Positions 9,728 to 16,733 of a DNA stretch of 64,000 nucleotides are shown in pieces. The DNA comes from G965207345 sp965207345 (GTDB lineage: Bacteria; Pseudomonadota; Gammaproteobacteria; PS1; Pseudothioglobaceae). Positions within the stretch are counted from its first letter, which is position 1. Each line of letters starts with the position of its first letter. The stretch covers positions 1,422,648 through 1,486,647 of the forward strand of contig OZ242280.1 of assembly GCA_965207345.1 (NCBI GenBank), read 5' to 3'. A program made the translations under genes and the position numbers. Under the pieces are notes generated by a model that saw only the letters and a program-made list of their open reading frames with translations, did no database searches and had not been told where the DNA came from.

Positions 9728-10435
9728 ATGCAGCAACTTATTCAAATCAGTGATTGTCATCTTGCATATAAATCTGTAATGAATGGTGTTAATACACGCA
9801 TGAGGCTCAAACGCATTATAAAAAATATTAATAGCAAATCACATCATGCACTCATTGCTACAGGTGATTTAGTCAATATGCCAAATTCTAAAAATTATCA
9901 ACTTCTTACATATTTTCTTATGCAACTGAAAACAAAACATATCTCTATTATTGCTGGTAATCACGATAATATTAACTTGATGCGTACGCACCTAATGCCC
10001 TATATAATGCGCACTATTTTATTAGATTACTGGTGTATTATTTTGACGGATTCTGTAGTTAATGGGCAAGTTTATGGTATGCTTAGTACTAAAGAGCTGA
10101 TGCGCCTAGAAAGAGAAATAATTGATACAACTAAGCCTTATGTTTTTATCGGACTACATCATCCGGTTGTAAAAATGAACAGTACTTGGGATAACATGCA
10201 ATCCTTGCGTAATGCTAAAACGCTACTAGCTCTACTGAGAAACTATAGTAAAGTCAAAGCAGTTAGTTTCGGCCACAGCCATGAATATAAAGTATTTAAT
10301 AAATCAGGTTTACGCATTTACAGCTGCCCTTCTAGCGCTAAACAATTTACGAATTACCGCAGATACAGCAGTGCTTATATGATATTCAAATTATTGAACA
10401 GTGGTAATATTAATCACGAAGTTGTATGGATTTAA
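9728..10435 (+). CDS. cpdA: Metallophosphoesterase, CpdA-like cyclic nucleotide phosphodiesterase
   Basis: A 235-residue class III phosphodiesterase, slightly shorter than the 275 residues of E. coli CpdA. The di-metal motifs are all present: D9-x-H11 (ISDCHL), G46-D47, G77-N-H-D80, the HH pair in GLHHP, and the GHSH motif near the C-terminus. CpdA hydrolyses 3',5'-cAMP. The next gene overlaps its end by 10 bp and is YqiB-like, repeating the E. coli cpdA-yqiB neighbourhood and supporting the assignment. Substrate specificity is inferred. Confidence 0.85.
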   Translation: MQQLIQISDCHLAYKSVMNGVNTRMRLKRIIKNINSKSHHALIATGDLVNMPNSKNYQLLTYFLMQLKTKHISIIAGNHDNINLMRTHLMPYIMRTILLDYWCIILTDSVVNGQVYGMLSTKELMRLEREIIDTTKPYVFIGLHHPVVKMNSTWDNMQSLRNAKTLLALLRNYSKVKAVSFGHSHEYKVFNKSGLRIYSCPSSAKQFTNYRRYSSAYMIFKLLNSGNINHEVVWI

Positions 10436-10908
10436 AACAACGCGAGTTAAATGTACGCGCACTTTATGAAAATCGCGCATTAAAATTTAATAAAGATGTT
10501 AGTTATTTATTTGATGCCAATTATCTCAAAATAATGCGTCTTGTATCTCATTTACGCACTATAAATTCTTATGATATTGCACGTATCAATAAACAAAATG
10601 CTGTGCGTCCTTTGCATTTGTGGAAGCACCAAAATGCACCTTATACTACTATTATCACGCTCAGTCATTTATTTTATTTAGAAGAAAAAATGGTGAAACG
10701 TCCTGATATTAAAATTAAAATATGCTTTGATTCTGCCACTGCTGAAACACTTTCTGTCTGCAAGCAAAAAATTATCAACAAAAACCATCCCTATATTAGT
10801 CGCTGCCAAGATATTGAAATTAAATGGGAACTTAATACTTTTCTTGAAAAGTGGCTTGATTATTGCCTCGCACAAAATTACCAGTGGCAGTATAAACAAA
10901 ATAAATGA
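10426..10908 (+). CDS. yqiB: DUF1249 family protein YqiB
   Basis: A 160-residue cytoplasmic protein resembling E. coli YqiB. It shares an N-terminal region with an NYLKIMRL core, a central beta-rich part and the conserved end WELNTFLEKWLDYCLAQ, comparable to the INQFLADWLRYCLAHG segment of YqiB. Its function is unknown. It overlaps the 3' end of cpdA in another frame, consistent with translational coupling. Confidence 0.85.
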   Translation: MDLKQRELNVRALYENRALKFNKDVSYLFDANYLKIMRLVSHLRTINSYDIARINKQNAVRPLHLWKHQNAPYTTIITLSHLFYLEEKMVKRPDIKIKICFDSATAETLSVCKQKIINKNHPYISRCQDIEIKWELNTFLEKWLDYCLAQNYQWQYKQNK

Positions 10909-10924
10909 TAAAAAATAATCAAAA

Positions 10925-11848
10925 ATGGCAACGCAAACAAAAAGAAATACTACGAAAACAGTAAAACAAATAAACCATCTTGTCATTGCTACCTCTTCAC
11001 GGGCGCTATTTAATTTGAGCGAAAGTCACCAAATTTATAAAACTAAAGGTGTTGAAGCTTATAGATGTTCTCAAGAGAAGAATGAGAAAAAAATCCTCAC
11101 GCCAGGAGTAGGATTTATGATGATTAAAAAATTGCTTAATCTTAGCAGTGAAGAAACGCCTATTGACGTGGTTCTGCTTTCAAGAAACAGCGCTGAAACT
11201 GGACTTAGAGTTTTTAATTCAATTGCACATTACAAATTAAATATTACAAGAGCTGCGTTTACTAGGGGCGCGCCTGTGAGTGATTATCTACGTGCATTTA
11301 AGAGTGATTTATTTTTATCATCAAACTATAAAGATGTGAAAACTGCACTGAACTCTGGCTTTGCAGCTGCAGATATTGTAATGTCTAAAACAAAAAAATG
11401 TGCTAATAAATCTAAACAGCTTCGTATTGCTTTTGATGGCGATGCAGTAATTTTTTCCGACGAAGCTGAAACTGTTCATCAAGTAAGTGGCTTAGATGCC
11501 TTTGAAAAAAGCGAACAAAAATCAGCAAATATGCCACTTAACCCCGGACCCTTTAAAGCATTTTTAGAATCACTGCAAAAATTGCAATCTACTTTCCCTG
11601 AGGAGAATAATCCTATTCGCACCGCACTTGTTACTGCACGCTCTACTAAAACACAAAAACGCGTCATTCACACTATGAAAAAATGGGGCATTCGCATTGA
11701 TGAAACATTTTTCTTAGGCGGCATGGATAAGGCAGAAATTCTAGAAGCCTTCGCTGCTGATATTTTTTTTGACGACCAGAAACAGCATTGTCAAAATACT
11801 AAAGATAGCGTCTCTACTGCACATGTGCCCTTTGGAGTTATGAATTAA
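10925..11848 (+). CDS. Cytosolic 5'-nucleotidase (PF06189 family)
   Basis: A 307-residue protein of the bacterial relatives of vertebrate cytosolic 5'-nucleotidase IA, which dephosphorylate nucleoside monophosphates. Features seen: LVIATSSRALFNL at the N-terminus, the VLLSRNSAETGLRVF segment (about residues 83-97), TRGAPVSDYLRAF, a HAD-like IAFDGDAVIFSDEAE acid motif and a C-terminal FFDDQ. It follows yqiB by 16 bp and is probably in the same transcript as cpdA-yqiB. Its biological substrate is not evident. Confidence 0.8.
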   Translation: MATQTKRNTTKTVKQINHLVIATSSRALFNLSESHQIYKTKGVEAYRCSQEKNEKKILTPGVGFMMIKKLLNLSSEETPIDVVLLSRNSAETGLRVFNSIAHYKLNITRAAFTRGAPVSDYLRAFKSDLFLSSNYKDVKTALNSGFAAADIVMSKTKKCANKSKQLRIAFDGDAVIFSDEAETVHQVSGLDAFEKSEQKSANMPLNPGPFKAFLESLQKLQSTFPEENNPIRTALVTARSTKTQKRVIHTMKKWGIRIDETFFLGGMDKAEILEAFAADIFFDDQKQHCQNTKDSVSTAHVPFGVMN

Positions 11849-11858
11849 AATCAACTAT

Positions 11859-12113
11859 TTGATAAATGATAAAGAATTTGTAAAACAGATGGGGTTGCTT
11901 TATTTGAAAAAATTTAGAGTTGGTGTAAAAGGAAGAAAATGGATATTAATTACTGATGGAGAGGATCTCTTTTACACACCGAATGAGGATATAAGATCTT
12001 TATCTCACCCGCCAGATAGCCAAGTTATAGCGAGAGATGCACAACTATTGGAATGGGGGCAGATAGATTCCAGCATAACCAAGTTTTTATGGAGCATGAG
12101 AAGAAATCTTTAA
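11859..12113 (+). pseudogene. 5' portion of a frame-broken Mrr-like nuclease gene
   Basis: An 84-codon ORF just downstream of the nucleotidase gene. Its C-terminal 20 codons overlap the start of the next ORF in another frame. Both frames meet at a run of five G (12055-12059). Adding one G would fuse the two into a single protein with a natural-looking junction (LLEW-GADRFQHNQVF). The N-terminal residues give no domain I recognise. I read it as the first part of a roughly 560-residue nuclease broken by a one-base loss in the G run, or by a sequencing error. A separate small coupled gene is the alternative. Confidence 0.5.
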
Positions 12114-13543
12114 AAAGAACGACTCTTATTTATGAACATATCTCTTCATGGAGTAAACTTGAATATTATTTACAACAAGGAATAAAGTTAAAAAAGCCTG
12201 TAACTACTAATAAAATCAACTATTTGATATATGGGGTTATTTTAGGTGGTATTTTAGGTATTTTATGGGGACTAATTAATAGCGGATTATCAAATAATAA
12301 TGGCTTTATTCCACAAACAGAAAAGTCTAATTATGCAGATGACTTTTTTAAATATTACCAAGAAAAAACACAAAATAATGGTAATCTAAATAGTCATGAT
12401 GACTTACCAGAGGTATCAGCCAGTAATATTACCAATGGACTTCTGGGTAAACATATACTTGCATCAGAAGACGTCAGTTTGCCAGAGGTATCAAATAATA
12501 ATTCATCAGCCGAAAGTTATTTTACCGATGAACTTCTAGATAAATATATATCTGGTAATAAAGGCAGTTTACCTGCACCAGCAGACAGTAATATACCTGC
12601 ATCAGAAGACGTCAGTTTGCCAGAGGCATCAGGTAATAATTCATCAGACGTAGATTATATTAATGAAGCCTTTCTAAATAAATACATAGATAAGCCAAAG
12701 GTATCAGGTAATAATTCATCAGCCGAAAATTATCATCCTTTAAAATTACTTAAAGATCTATACCCATCAATTAAAGATTTTGTTTTAATGACTACAATTG
12801 GGAAATTAGTATATTATAATTTTAGGAATCTTGTTATTGGAGCTCTTATAGGCTACATTTTTGGGTGGGTTTATTTTTTGAAACAACATAAAAACTTCGG
12901 CCTAGAAAATATTAAAAATAAATTCAAAGAAACAAAAATAAAATATGAACAATGGCAATTATTTGATGAGCAACAAACAAGATTTGAAAAAGAGCAAAAA
13001 GAAAGAGATATAAGAAAGGCAGAGGTAAAACGAGAAAGATATTTAATACAAGCAAAAGACAAATGGTATAAATTTTATAAATTTAAAAATTTTTCAAACT
13101 TAGATAAACTAAGTGGTTATGAGTTTGAAATTGCAATTGCTGATTTATATGAAAATAGTGGTTATGCTATTGAAGTGACCAAGGCATCTGGCGATTTTGG
13201 TGTTGATATTATCGCTAAAAAAGATGAAGATGTTCTTGCAATACAAGCAAAAAGATATAAAGGGAAAGTTAGTGTTGATGCAGTGCAAGAGGTGCATGCT
13301 GGTGCGTCTTTTTACAGAGCAACTCAAGCACTTGTTGTTACAAATTCTTTTTTCACTGAGCAAGCAAAAAAACTGGCAAAGAAAATTGGAGTTATATTAA
13401 TTGATAAAAAGCAACTAATAATTATGTGGGATTCAGTTAACCCAAGTAAGGAGATTCCTGCCTTTAACCTGCAACAATATGAAAATATGAAAATGGAAAT
13501 AGATAAAAGTTATTACAGATATTTTTTAAAATGGCGCCCTTGA
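12053..13543 (+). CDS. Membrane-anchored Mrr-like restriction endonuclease
   Basis: A 496-codon ORF that may be the larger part of a frame-broken gene (see the preceding entry). Two hydrophobic segments (about residues 56-74 and 255-273) flank a long Ser/Asn/Pro-rich stretch containing repeats of ASEDVSLPE. A charged coiled coil follows (about 295-335). The C-terminal domain (about 350-470) is Mrr_cat-like: GYEFEIAIADLYENSGY, then GDFGVDIIAKK and IQAKRYKGKVSVDAVQEV, giving the D...QxK catalytic signature of PD-(D/E)xK nucleases. Proteins of this build cleave modified or foreign DNA; that role is inference. The stop codon lies inside the antisense of the tRNA-Arg 3' end, as if the gene had been inserted there. 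An ATG at 12089 is another possible start. Confidence 0.7.
   Translation: MGADRFQHNQVFMEHEKKSLKRTTLIYEHISSWSKLEYYLQQGIKLKKPVTTNKINYLIYGVILGGILGILWGLINSGLSNNNGFIPQTEKSNYADDFFKYYQEKTQNNGNLNSHDDLPEVSASNITNGLLGKHILASEDVSLPEVSNNNSSAESYFTDELLDKYISGNKGSLPAPADSNIPASEDVSLPEASGNNSSDVDYINEAFLNKYIDKPKVSGNNSSAENYHPLKLLKDLYPSIKDFVLMTTIGKLVYYNFRNLVIGALIGYIFGWVYFLKQHKNFGLENIKNKFKETKIKYEQWQLFDEQQTRFEKEQKERDIRKAEVKRERYLIQAKDKWYKFYKFKNFSNLDKLSGYEFEIAIADLYENSGYAIEVTKASGDFGVDIIAKKDEDVLAIQAKRYKGKVSVDAVQEVHAGASFYRATQALVVTNSFFTEQAKKLAKKIGVILIDKKQLIIMWDSVNPSKEIPAFNLQQYENMKMEIDKSYYRYFLKWRP
12459..12638 (+). repeat. Imperfect internal direct repeat in the Mrr-like gene
   Basis: The sequence encoding ASEDVSLPE occurs at about 12461 and again at about 12599, with a related block (the SGNNSSAE type) recurring at about 12490, 12630 and 12705. 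The repeats lie in the linker between the two membrane segments and look like expansion by unequal exchange. Confidence 0.6.
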
Positions 13544-13608
13544 CGCGATTTGAACGCATGACCTATCGCTTAGGAGGCGATTGCTCTATCCATCTGAGCT
13601 ACAAGGGC
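13532..13608 (-). tRNA. tRNA-Arg(CCT)
   Basis: A 77-nt cloverleaf on the minus strand: acceptor GCCCTTG paired with CAAGGGC, discriminator G, encoded CCA, anticodon CCT in the loop CTCCTAA. Its 3' end overlaps the last codons of the convergent Mrr-like gene by 12 bp. tRNA-Arg 3' ends are frequent integration sites for islands. Confidence 0.96.
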
Positions 13609-13672
13609 AAAAATGACCAATAAAAATGAAGTAAATAATAACGCAAAAAATGATAAATTAAAAAGTATCGTG

Positions 13673-14371
13673 CTACGTCTTTTTTTGATAATGCGTCAAA
13701 TAATTAACATCCACATCACTGCTGAGTTTGTAGTTCTTAGTGATAGGGTTATAGGTCATTCCAATGATACTTTCCAAACTTAAATTAGCTTCCCTTGCAT
13801 AAGAATCCATTTCATAAGGCGTTATAAATTTATGATAATCATGGGTGCCCTTTGGTAATAATTTAAGGATATATTCTGCGCCGATAATGGCAAATAAATA
13901 TGACTTCGGATTGCGATTAATAGTGGATAAAAATATTTGACCATCTGTCTTAGCTAATCTTGCACACGCCAAAACAACCGAAGCTGGATCAGGCACATGT
14001 TCTAACATTTCTAAGCAAGTAACAATATCGTATACCTCTGGTGTCATTTTTGCTAAATCTTCTACTGTAATACGCTCATAGTCAACAGTTAAATTAGATT
14101 CTAATAGATGGAGTTTTGCCACCTCAAGTGGTGCCTCTGCCATATCAATACCTTTAACTTCAGCACCAGAAAGTGCCATTTGCTCAGTCAAAATACCTCC
14201 ACCGCAACCAACATCCAATATTTTTTTTCCCTCTAAAGAACGACACTTTTCAAGGATATAATTTAGACGAAGCGGATTAATATCATGCAGTGGTTTAAAG
14301 GGCCCATCTCTATCCCACCACCCACTTGCTAAATTAGAAAATTTATTAATTTCTACGTCATCTACATTCAT
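13673..14371 (-). CDS. ubiG: Ubiquinone biosynthesis O-methyltransferase UbiG
   Basis: A 232-residue class I SAM methyltransferase of the expected length that performs both O-methylations in ubiquinone synthesis. The SAM-binding motif ILDVGCGGGILTEQMA begins at residue 51; the acidic residue of motif II lies in VKGIDMAEAPLEVAK; and the VTCLEMLEHVPDP segment is characteristic of UbiG. The N-terminal FSNLASGWWDRDGPFKPLHDIN is also a UbiG signature. The gene implies a ubiquinone-based respiratory chain. bcp lies upstream in the same direction, 40 bp away. Confidence 0.95.
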   Translation of the reverse strand: MNVDDVEINKFSNLASGWWDRDGPFKPLHDINPLRLNYILEKCRSLEGKKILDVGCGGGILTEQMALSGAEVKGIDMAEAPLEVAKLHLLESNLTVDYERITVEDLAKMTPEVYDIVTCLEMLEHVPDPASVVLACARLAKTDGQIFLSTINRNPKSYLFAIIGAEYILKLLPKGTHDYHKFITPYEMDSYAREANLSLESIIGMTYNPITKNYKLSSDVDVNYLTHYQKKT

Positions 14372-14411
14372 TATTTTCTCAAAAAGGTTATCGCTTAACT
14401 ATTCATAAAAA

Positions 14412-14864
14412 CTATAATCCCTCTACAAAATCTAATACCAATTTTGCGTGTCCTTTGACTTTAACATTAGACCATCGTTTGATAACTCTACCGTCTAGTG
14501 CGATGATAAAAGTAGAACGCACAATACCTAGATATTCTCTGCCGTAAAGTTTCTTAAGTTTAATTACATCAAATAATTGACATAATTCTTCTTTTTCATC
14601 TGAAATTAATTCAAAAGGAAATTTTTGTTTTTCCTTAAAGTTTTCATGACTCTGCAAACTATCGCGGGATACGCCATAAATAAGCGTATTCATTGCAAGA
14701 AAATTTTCATAATAATAGCTAAAGTCCAGGCCCTCCTGTGTACAGCCTGGAGTCGCATCTTTGGGATAAAAGTAAAGCACAATATAAGATTCCACGTCTG
14801 GAATAGTGAGTGTTTTATTGCTAGTAGCTTGGCAAGTTACACGCTTCATTATTTGATTTTCCAT
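14412..14864 (-). CDS. bcp: Thioredoxin-dependent peroxiredoxin, Bcp/PrxQ type
   Basis: A 150-residue peroxiredoxin. I chose the ATG at 14864 (MENQIMKRV), which has an AGAGAGA upstream, over a TTG 13 codons earlier. The peroxidatic cysteine is C41 in FYPKDATPGCTQE. In E. coli Bcp the resolving cysteine lies five residues later; here that position is not Cys, so the enzyme may work as a 1-Cys peroxiredoxin or use the later cysteine in EELCQLF. It reduces peroxides in the cytoplasm and is co-directional with ubiG. Confidence 0.88.
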   Translation of the reverse strand: MENQIMKRVTCQATSNKTLTIPDVESYIVLYFYPKDATPGCTQEGLDFSYYYENFLAMNTLIYGVSRDSLQSHENFKEKQKFPFELISDEKEELCQLFDVIKLKKLYGREYLGIVRSTFIIALDGRVIKRWSNVKVKGHAKLVLDFVEGL

Positions 14865-14910
14865 ATTCTCTCTCTGCTGTCTTATTTTATATCTGTCCCA
14901 CAAAAAGGTA

Positions 14911-15005
14911 TCATAACACTAATTTTATATACTAGCAAAAATTGTGCTACTTGTCATTTATTCCAAATTATAACAGCAGATGCGGCTGACTTTTTAAATT
15001 CTTAA
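14911..15005 (+). pseudogene. Possible glutaredoxin-like gene remnant
   Basis: On the plus strand upstream of bcp, an open stretch reads ITLILYTSKNCATCHLFQII and ends at a TAA after about 30 codons. The beta strand followed by C-x2-C recalls the start of a glutaredoxin/DUF836-type protein. There is no clear ATG and the rest of a thioredoxin fold is missing. It is short enough to be coincidence. Confidence 0.3.
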
Positions 15006-15161
15006 GGCTTCCTAAGAGGAACATATTTTTAGAAAACACTAAAATCTTGTGTCAGCTTCTCTTGTTTATGATTGTGAATTAATAAATGCTTATATCATAA
15101 CACTATTTTGATAAAATTCGGGTTAGGTGGTATCAATAATTAAATTGAAGGCAAACAAATT

Positions 15162-15545
15162 ATGAGTAAAACTAACATGAATCGAACTATTGTTGGGCAA
15201 CTCTATGATAAAGAGTTTCGTATGAAGTTAAGAAAAAATACCGCTGAGCATATTAAACATATATATAAAGGGAGTAATTCTGATTTAAACTCAGAGAAAA
15301 TTGAATACCTTGTAAAAACAAACACTAAAGATAGTATTTACTTTGTCATACCTGAAATGGATTATACGCTTAAAATGGATGATATTTCTCGTATTGATGT
15401 TGCTGGTAAAACTGTTGGTAGTCTTGGCTGTGCTGGTTCAGTAGCATCAGCAAGTACCGTATTTACTATAAGTGGCTCTGCTAGTTCTTTCGGTTCGGCA
15501 AGTTCAGCAAGTTCTATTGCAACGGCAGGCACTAAAGAAGTATAA
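15162..15545 (+). CDS. NHLP-like precursor peptide A1 with tripeptide-repeat core
   Basis: A 127-residue protein, first of four tandem homologues. The leader (about residues 10-82) has the pattern seen in all nine relatives here: LYDKEFRMKLRKN, then a beta-type segment EYLVKTNTKDSIYFVIP and an Ala-Gly at 81-82. This resembles the nitrile hydratase alpha-like leaders of proteusins and related RiPPs. The presumed core (83-127) is Gly/Ser/Ala/Thr-rich with one Cys and is largely divisible into triplets such as GSL-GCA-GSV. A GAAGG Shine-Dalgarno lies 10 bp before the ATG. No enzyme of a known RiPP class is nearby, so modification is inferred, not shown. Confidence 0.75.
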   Translation: MSKTNMNRTIVGQLYDKEFRMKLRKNTAEHIKHIYKGSNSDLNSEKIEYLVKTNTKDSIYFVIPEMDYTLKMDDISRIDVAGKTVGSLGCAGSVASASTVFTISGSASSFGSASSASSIATAGTKEV

Positions 15546-15560
15546 CTATAAAAAACTATA

Positions 15561-15953
15561 ATGAAAAAACAAAAAATAATAATAAATGGTTCCACACTGC
15601 ATACGCTGTATGACAAAAAGTTTCGCAGTCAATTAAAGCAAGATCCAATTGCATGTCTTAAAGGTTTTGGTGAAAACAATATACTAACTAATGTTGATTT
15701 AGATGAATCAATAAGTGTGGTTGTTAAAACTAATGATCAAGATAATTTCTACTTTGTGATACCAGCAAACACCATAGATACAAAGAGTATGCAACAACAA
15801 ATACAAGCTGGTAATGACAAAGTTAGCACAGCAGGAAGCGTAGGCACAGTTTCCACTGCTGGTTCAGTATCTACTATTAGCACGCCTGCCTCATTAGGTA
15901 GTGCTAGTTCTGCTGCCACGCTTACAACAGCAGGAAGTGCTGCCTGCGAGTAA
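15561..15953 (+). CDS. NHLP-like precursor peptide A2 with tripeptide-repeat core
   Basis: A 130-residue paralogue, 15 bp after A1. The leader contains LYDKKFRSQLKQDP and SVVVKTNDQDNFYFVIP, ending in IQAG (residues 81-84). The core (85-130) gives the clearest periodicity of the family: from residue 89 it divides into triplets STA-GSV-GTV-STA-GSV-STI and continues to the C-terminus, with Ser/Thr at nearly every second position of the triplet and Ala/Val/Ile/Leu at the third. A single Cys lies two residues from the end. It is probably cotranscribed with A1, A3 and A4. Confidence 0.75.
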   Translation: MKKQKIIINGSTLHTLYDKKFRSQLKQDPIACLKGFGENNILTNVDLDESISVVVKTNDQDNFYFVIPANTIDTKSMQQQIQAGNDKVSTAGSVGTVSTAGSVSTISTPASLGSASSAATLTTAGSAACE

Positions 15954-15974
15954 GAAACTACAACAATAAATAAA

Positions 15975-16301
15975 ATGAAAATAAATAAAAAAATATATAA
16001 TAAAGCATTTAGGGCAAAATTAAGAGCTAATCCAAAAGATTATATTGCAGAGCTCGGTATACCTATAAAATCAGTAGATGATTTAGAAATTATTGTCAAA
16101 ACTGATCAAAAAGATTTGATACACTTCCCAATATTCCCAAAATTTAGTGTTCAATATGCAAAGGATATTAAAGCCGGTACGGGTACAATAGGTTCAGCGG
16201 GAACAGCGGGTACTGTTGGCACGATGGCTTGTTTTTATACTGCAACAGTGAGCACTATCTCTTGTGTTGGTTCCGTGGCAACTGCTGGTTCCCAGTTATA
16301 A
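15975..16301 (+). CDS. NHLP-like precursor peptide A3 with tripeptide-repeat core
   Basis: A 108-residue paralogue whose leader is the best match to an NHLP leader: YNKAFRAKLRANPKDYIAELG is close to the alpha-helical start of nitrile hydratase alpha-like peptides, followed by LEIIVKTDQKDLIHFPIFP. The leader ends at KAG (residues 66-68). The core runs GTI-GSA-GTA-GTV-GTM and then a divergent ACFYTATVSTISCVGSVATAG tail with two Cys. The start is fixed by homology. The next gene begins 1 bp after the stop. Confidence 0.78.
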   Translation: MKINKKIYNKAFRAKLRANPKDYIAELGIPIKSVDDLEIIVKTDQKDLIHFPIFPKFSVQYAKDIKAGTGTIGSAGTAGTVGTMACFYTATVSTISCVGSVATAGSQL

Positions 16302-16302
16302 A

Positions 16303-16653
16303 ATGGATAGTCAATACAGTAACAAAAACTTTTTAAGCAAGGAGTTTGTAAGCCTTTGTGTTGATAACTCTAAAGAAGCAGCAAAACGTTTGGGATATGC
16401 CTTAACAAGTGACAGTATTGTCAAAGTGATACGAGACAGTAAAACTGTTAAACATCTTGTGATGCTGGAGGGTTATAAAAGCGAAGATTTACTGAATATG
16501 ACTGCAGGCAAAACAATGACAACAGGCACGGCTTTTACAACAGGCACGGCCTCTACAGCTGGCACAATTGGTGTATCAGTGTCCACTCTTTTTACACTTA
16601 GTTCAGTTGGTAGCGTAAGTTCTGTTGATTTAAGAGATGCTGTGAAGCATTAA
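16303..16653 (+). CDS. NHLP-like precursor peptide A4 with tripeptide-repeat core
   Basis: A 116-residue protein starting at the ATG at 16303, one base after the A3 stop; an upstream in-frame ATG would lie inside A3. The leader is more divergent (LSKEFVSLCVDNSKEAAKRLGY, then a KTVKHLVMLEG segment) and ends at TAG (67-69). The core holds triplets such as GTA-FTT-GTA-STA-GTI and ends in SSV-GSV-SSV followed by a charged DLRDAVKH tail. It contains no Cys in the core. It is the last gene before the terminator at 16701. Confidence 0.72.
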   Translation: MDSQYSNKNFLSKEFVSLCVDNSKEAAKRLGYALTSDSIVKVIRDSKTVKHLVMLEGYKSEDLLNMTAGKTMTTGTAFTTGTASTAGTIGVSVSTLFTLSSVGSVSSVDLRDAVKH

Positions 16654-16700
16654 AATTAAAAAATAAAGAACTGAAATACTGTTTATTTCTGACTATGTTT

Positions 16701-16733
16701 TTGAGCATTTTAAAATAGTGCTCAATTTTTTTG
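16701..16733 (+). terminator. Intrinsic terminator of precursor operon A
   Basis: The inverted repeat TTGAGCA/TGCTCAA (16701-16707 and 16719-16725) with an A/T-rich interior is followed by seven T on the plus strand. It ends the four-gene precursor operon 48 bp after the last stop and overlaps the last codons of the convergent FemAB-like gene. Confidence 0.72.

Noticed and set aside
15362..15616. Minus-strand ORF rich in AEP/LAE repeats
   Set aside because: Antisense of the Ser/Gly/Thr-rich core of precursor A1.
15162..16653. Precursor family considered as cell-surface adhesins or antifreeze proteins
   Set aside because: There is no signal peptide or anchor, and the N-terminal part resembles an NHLP leader. 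The alternative is not excluded for the repeat core, only less favoured.
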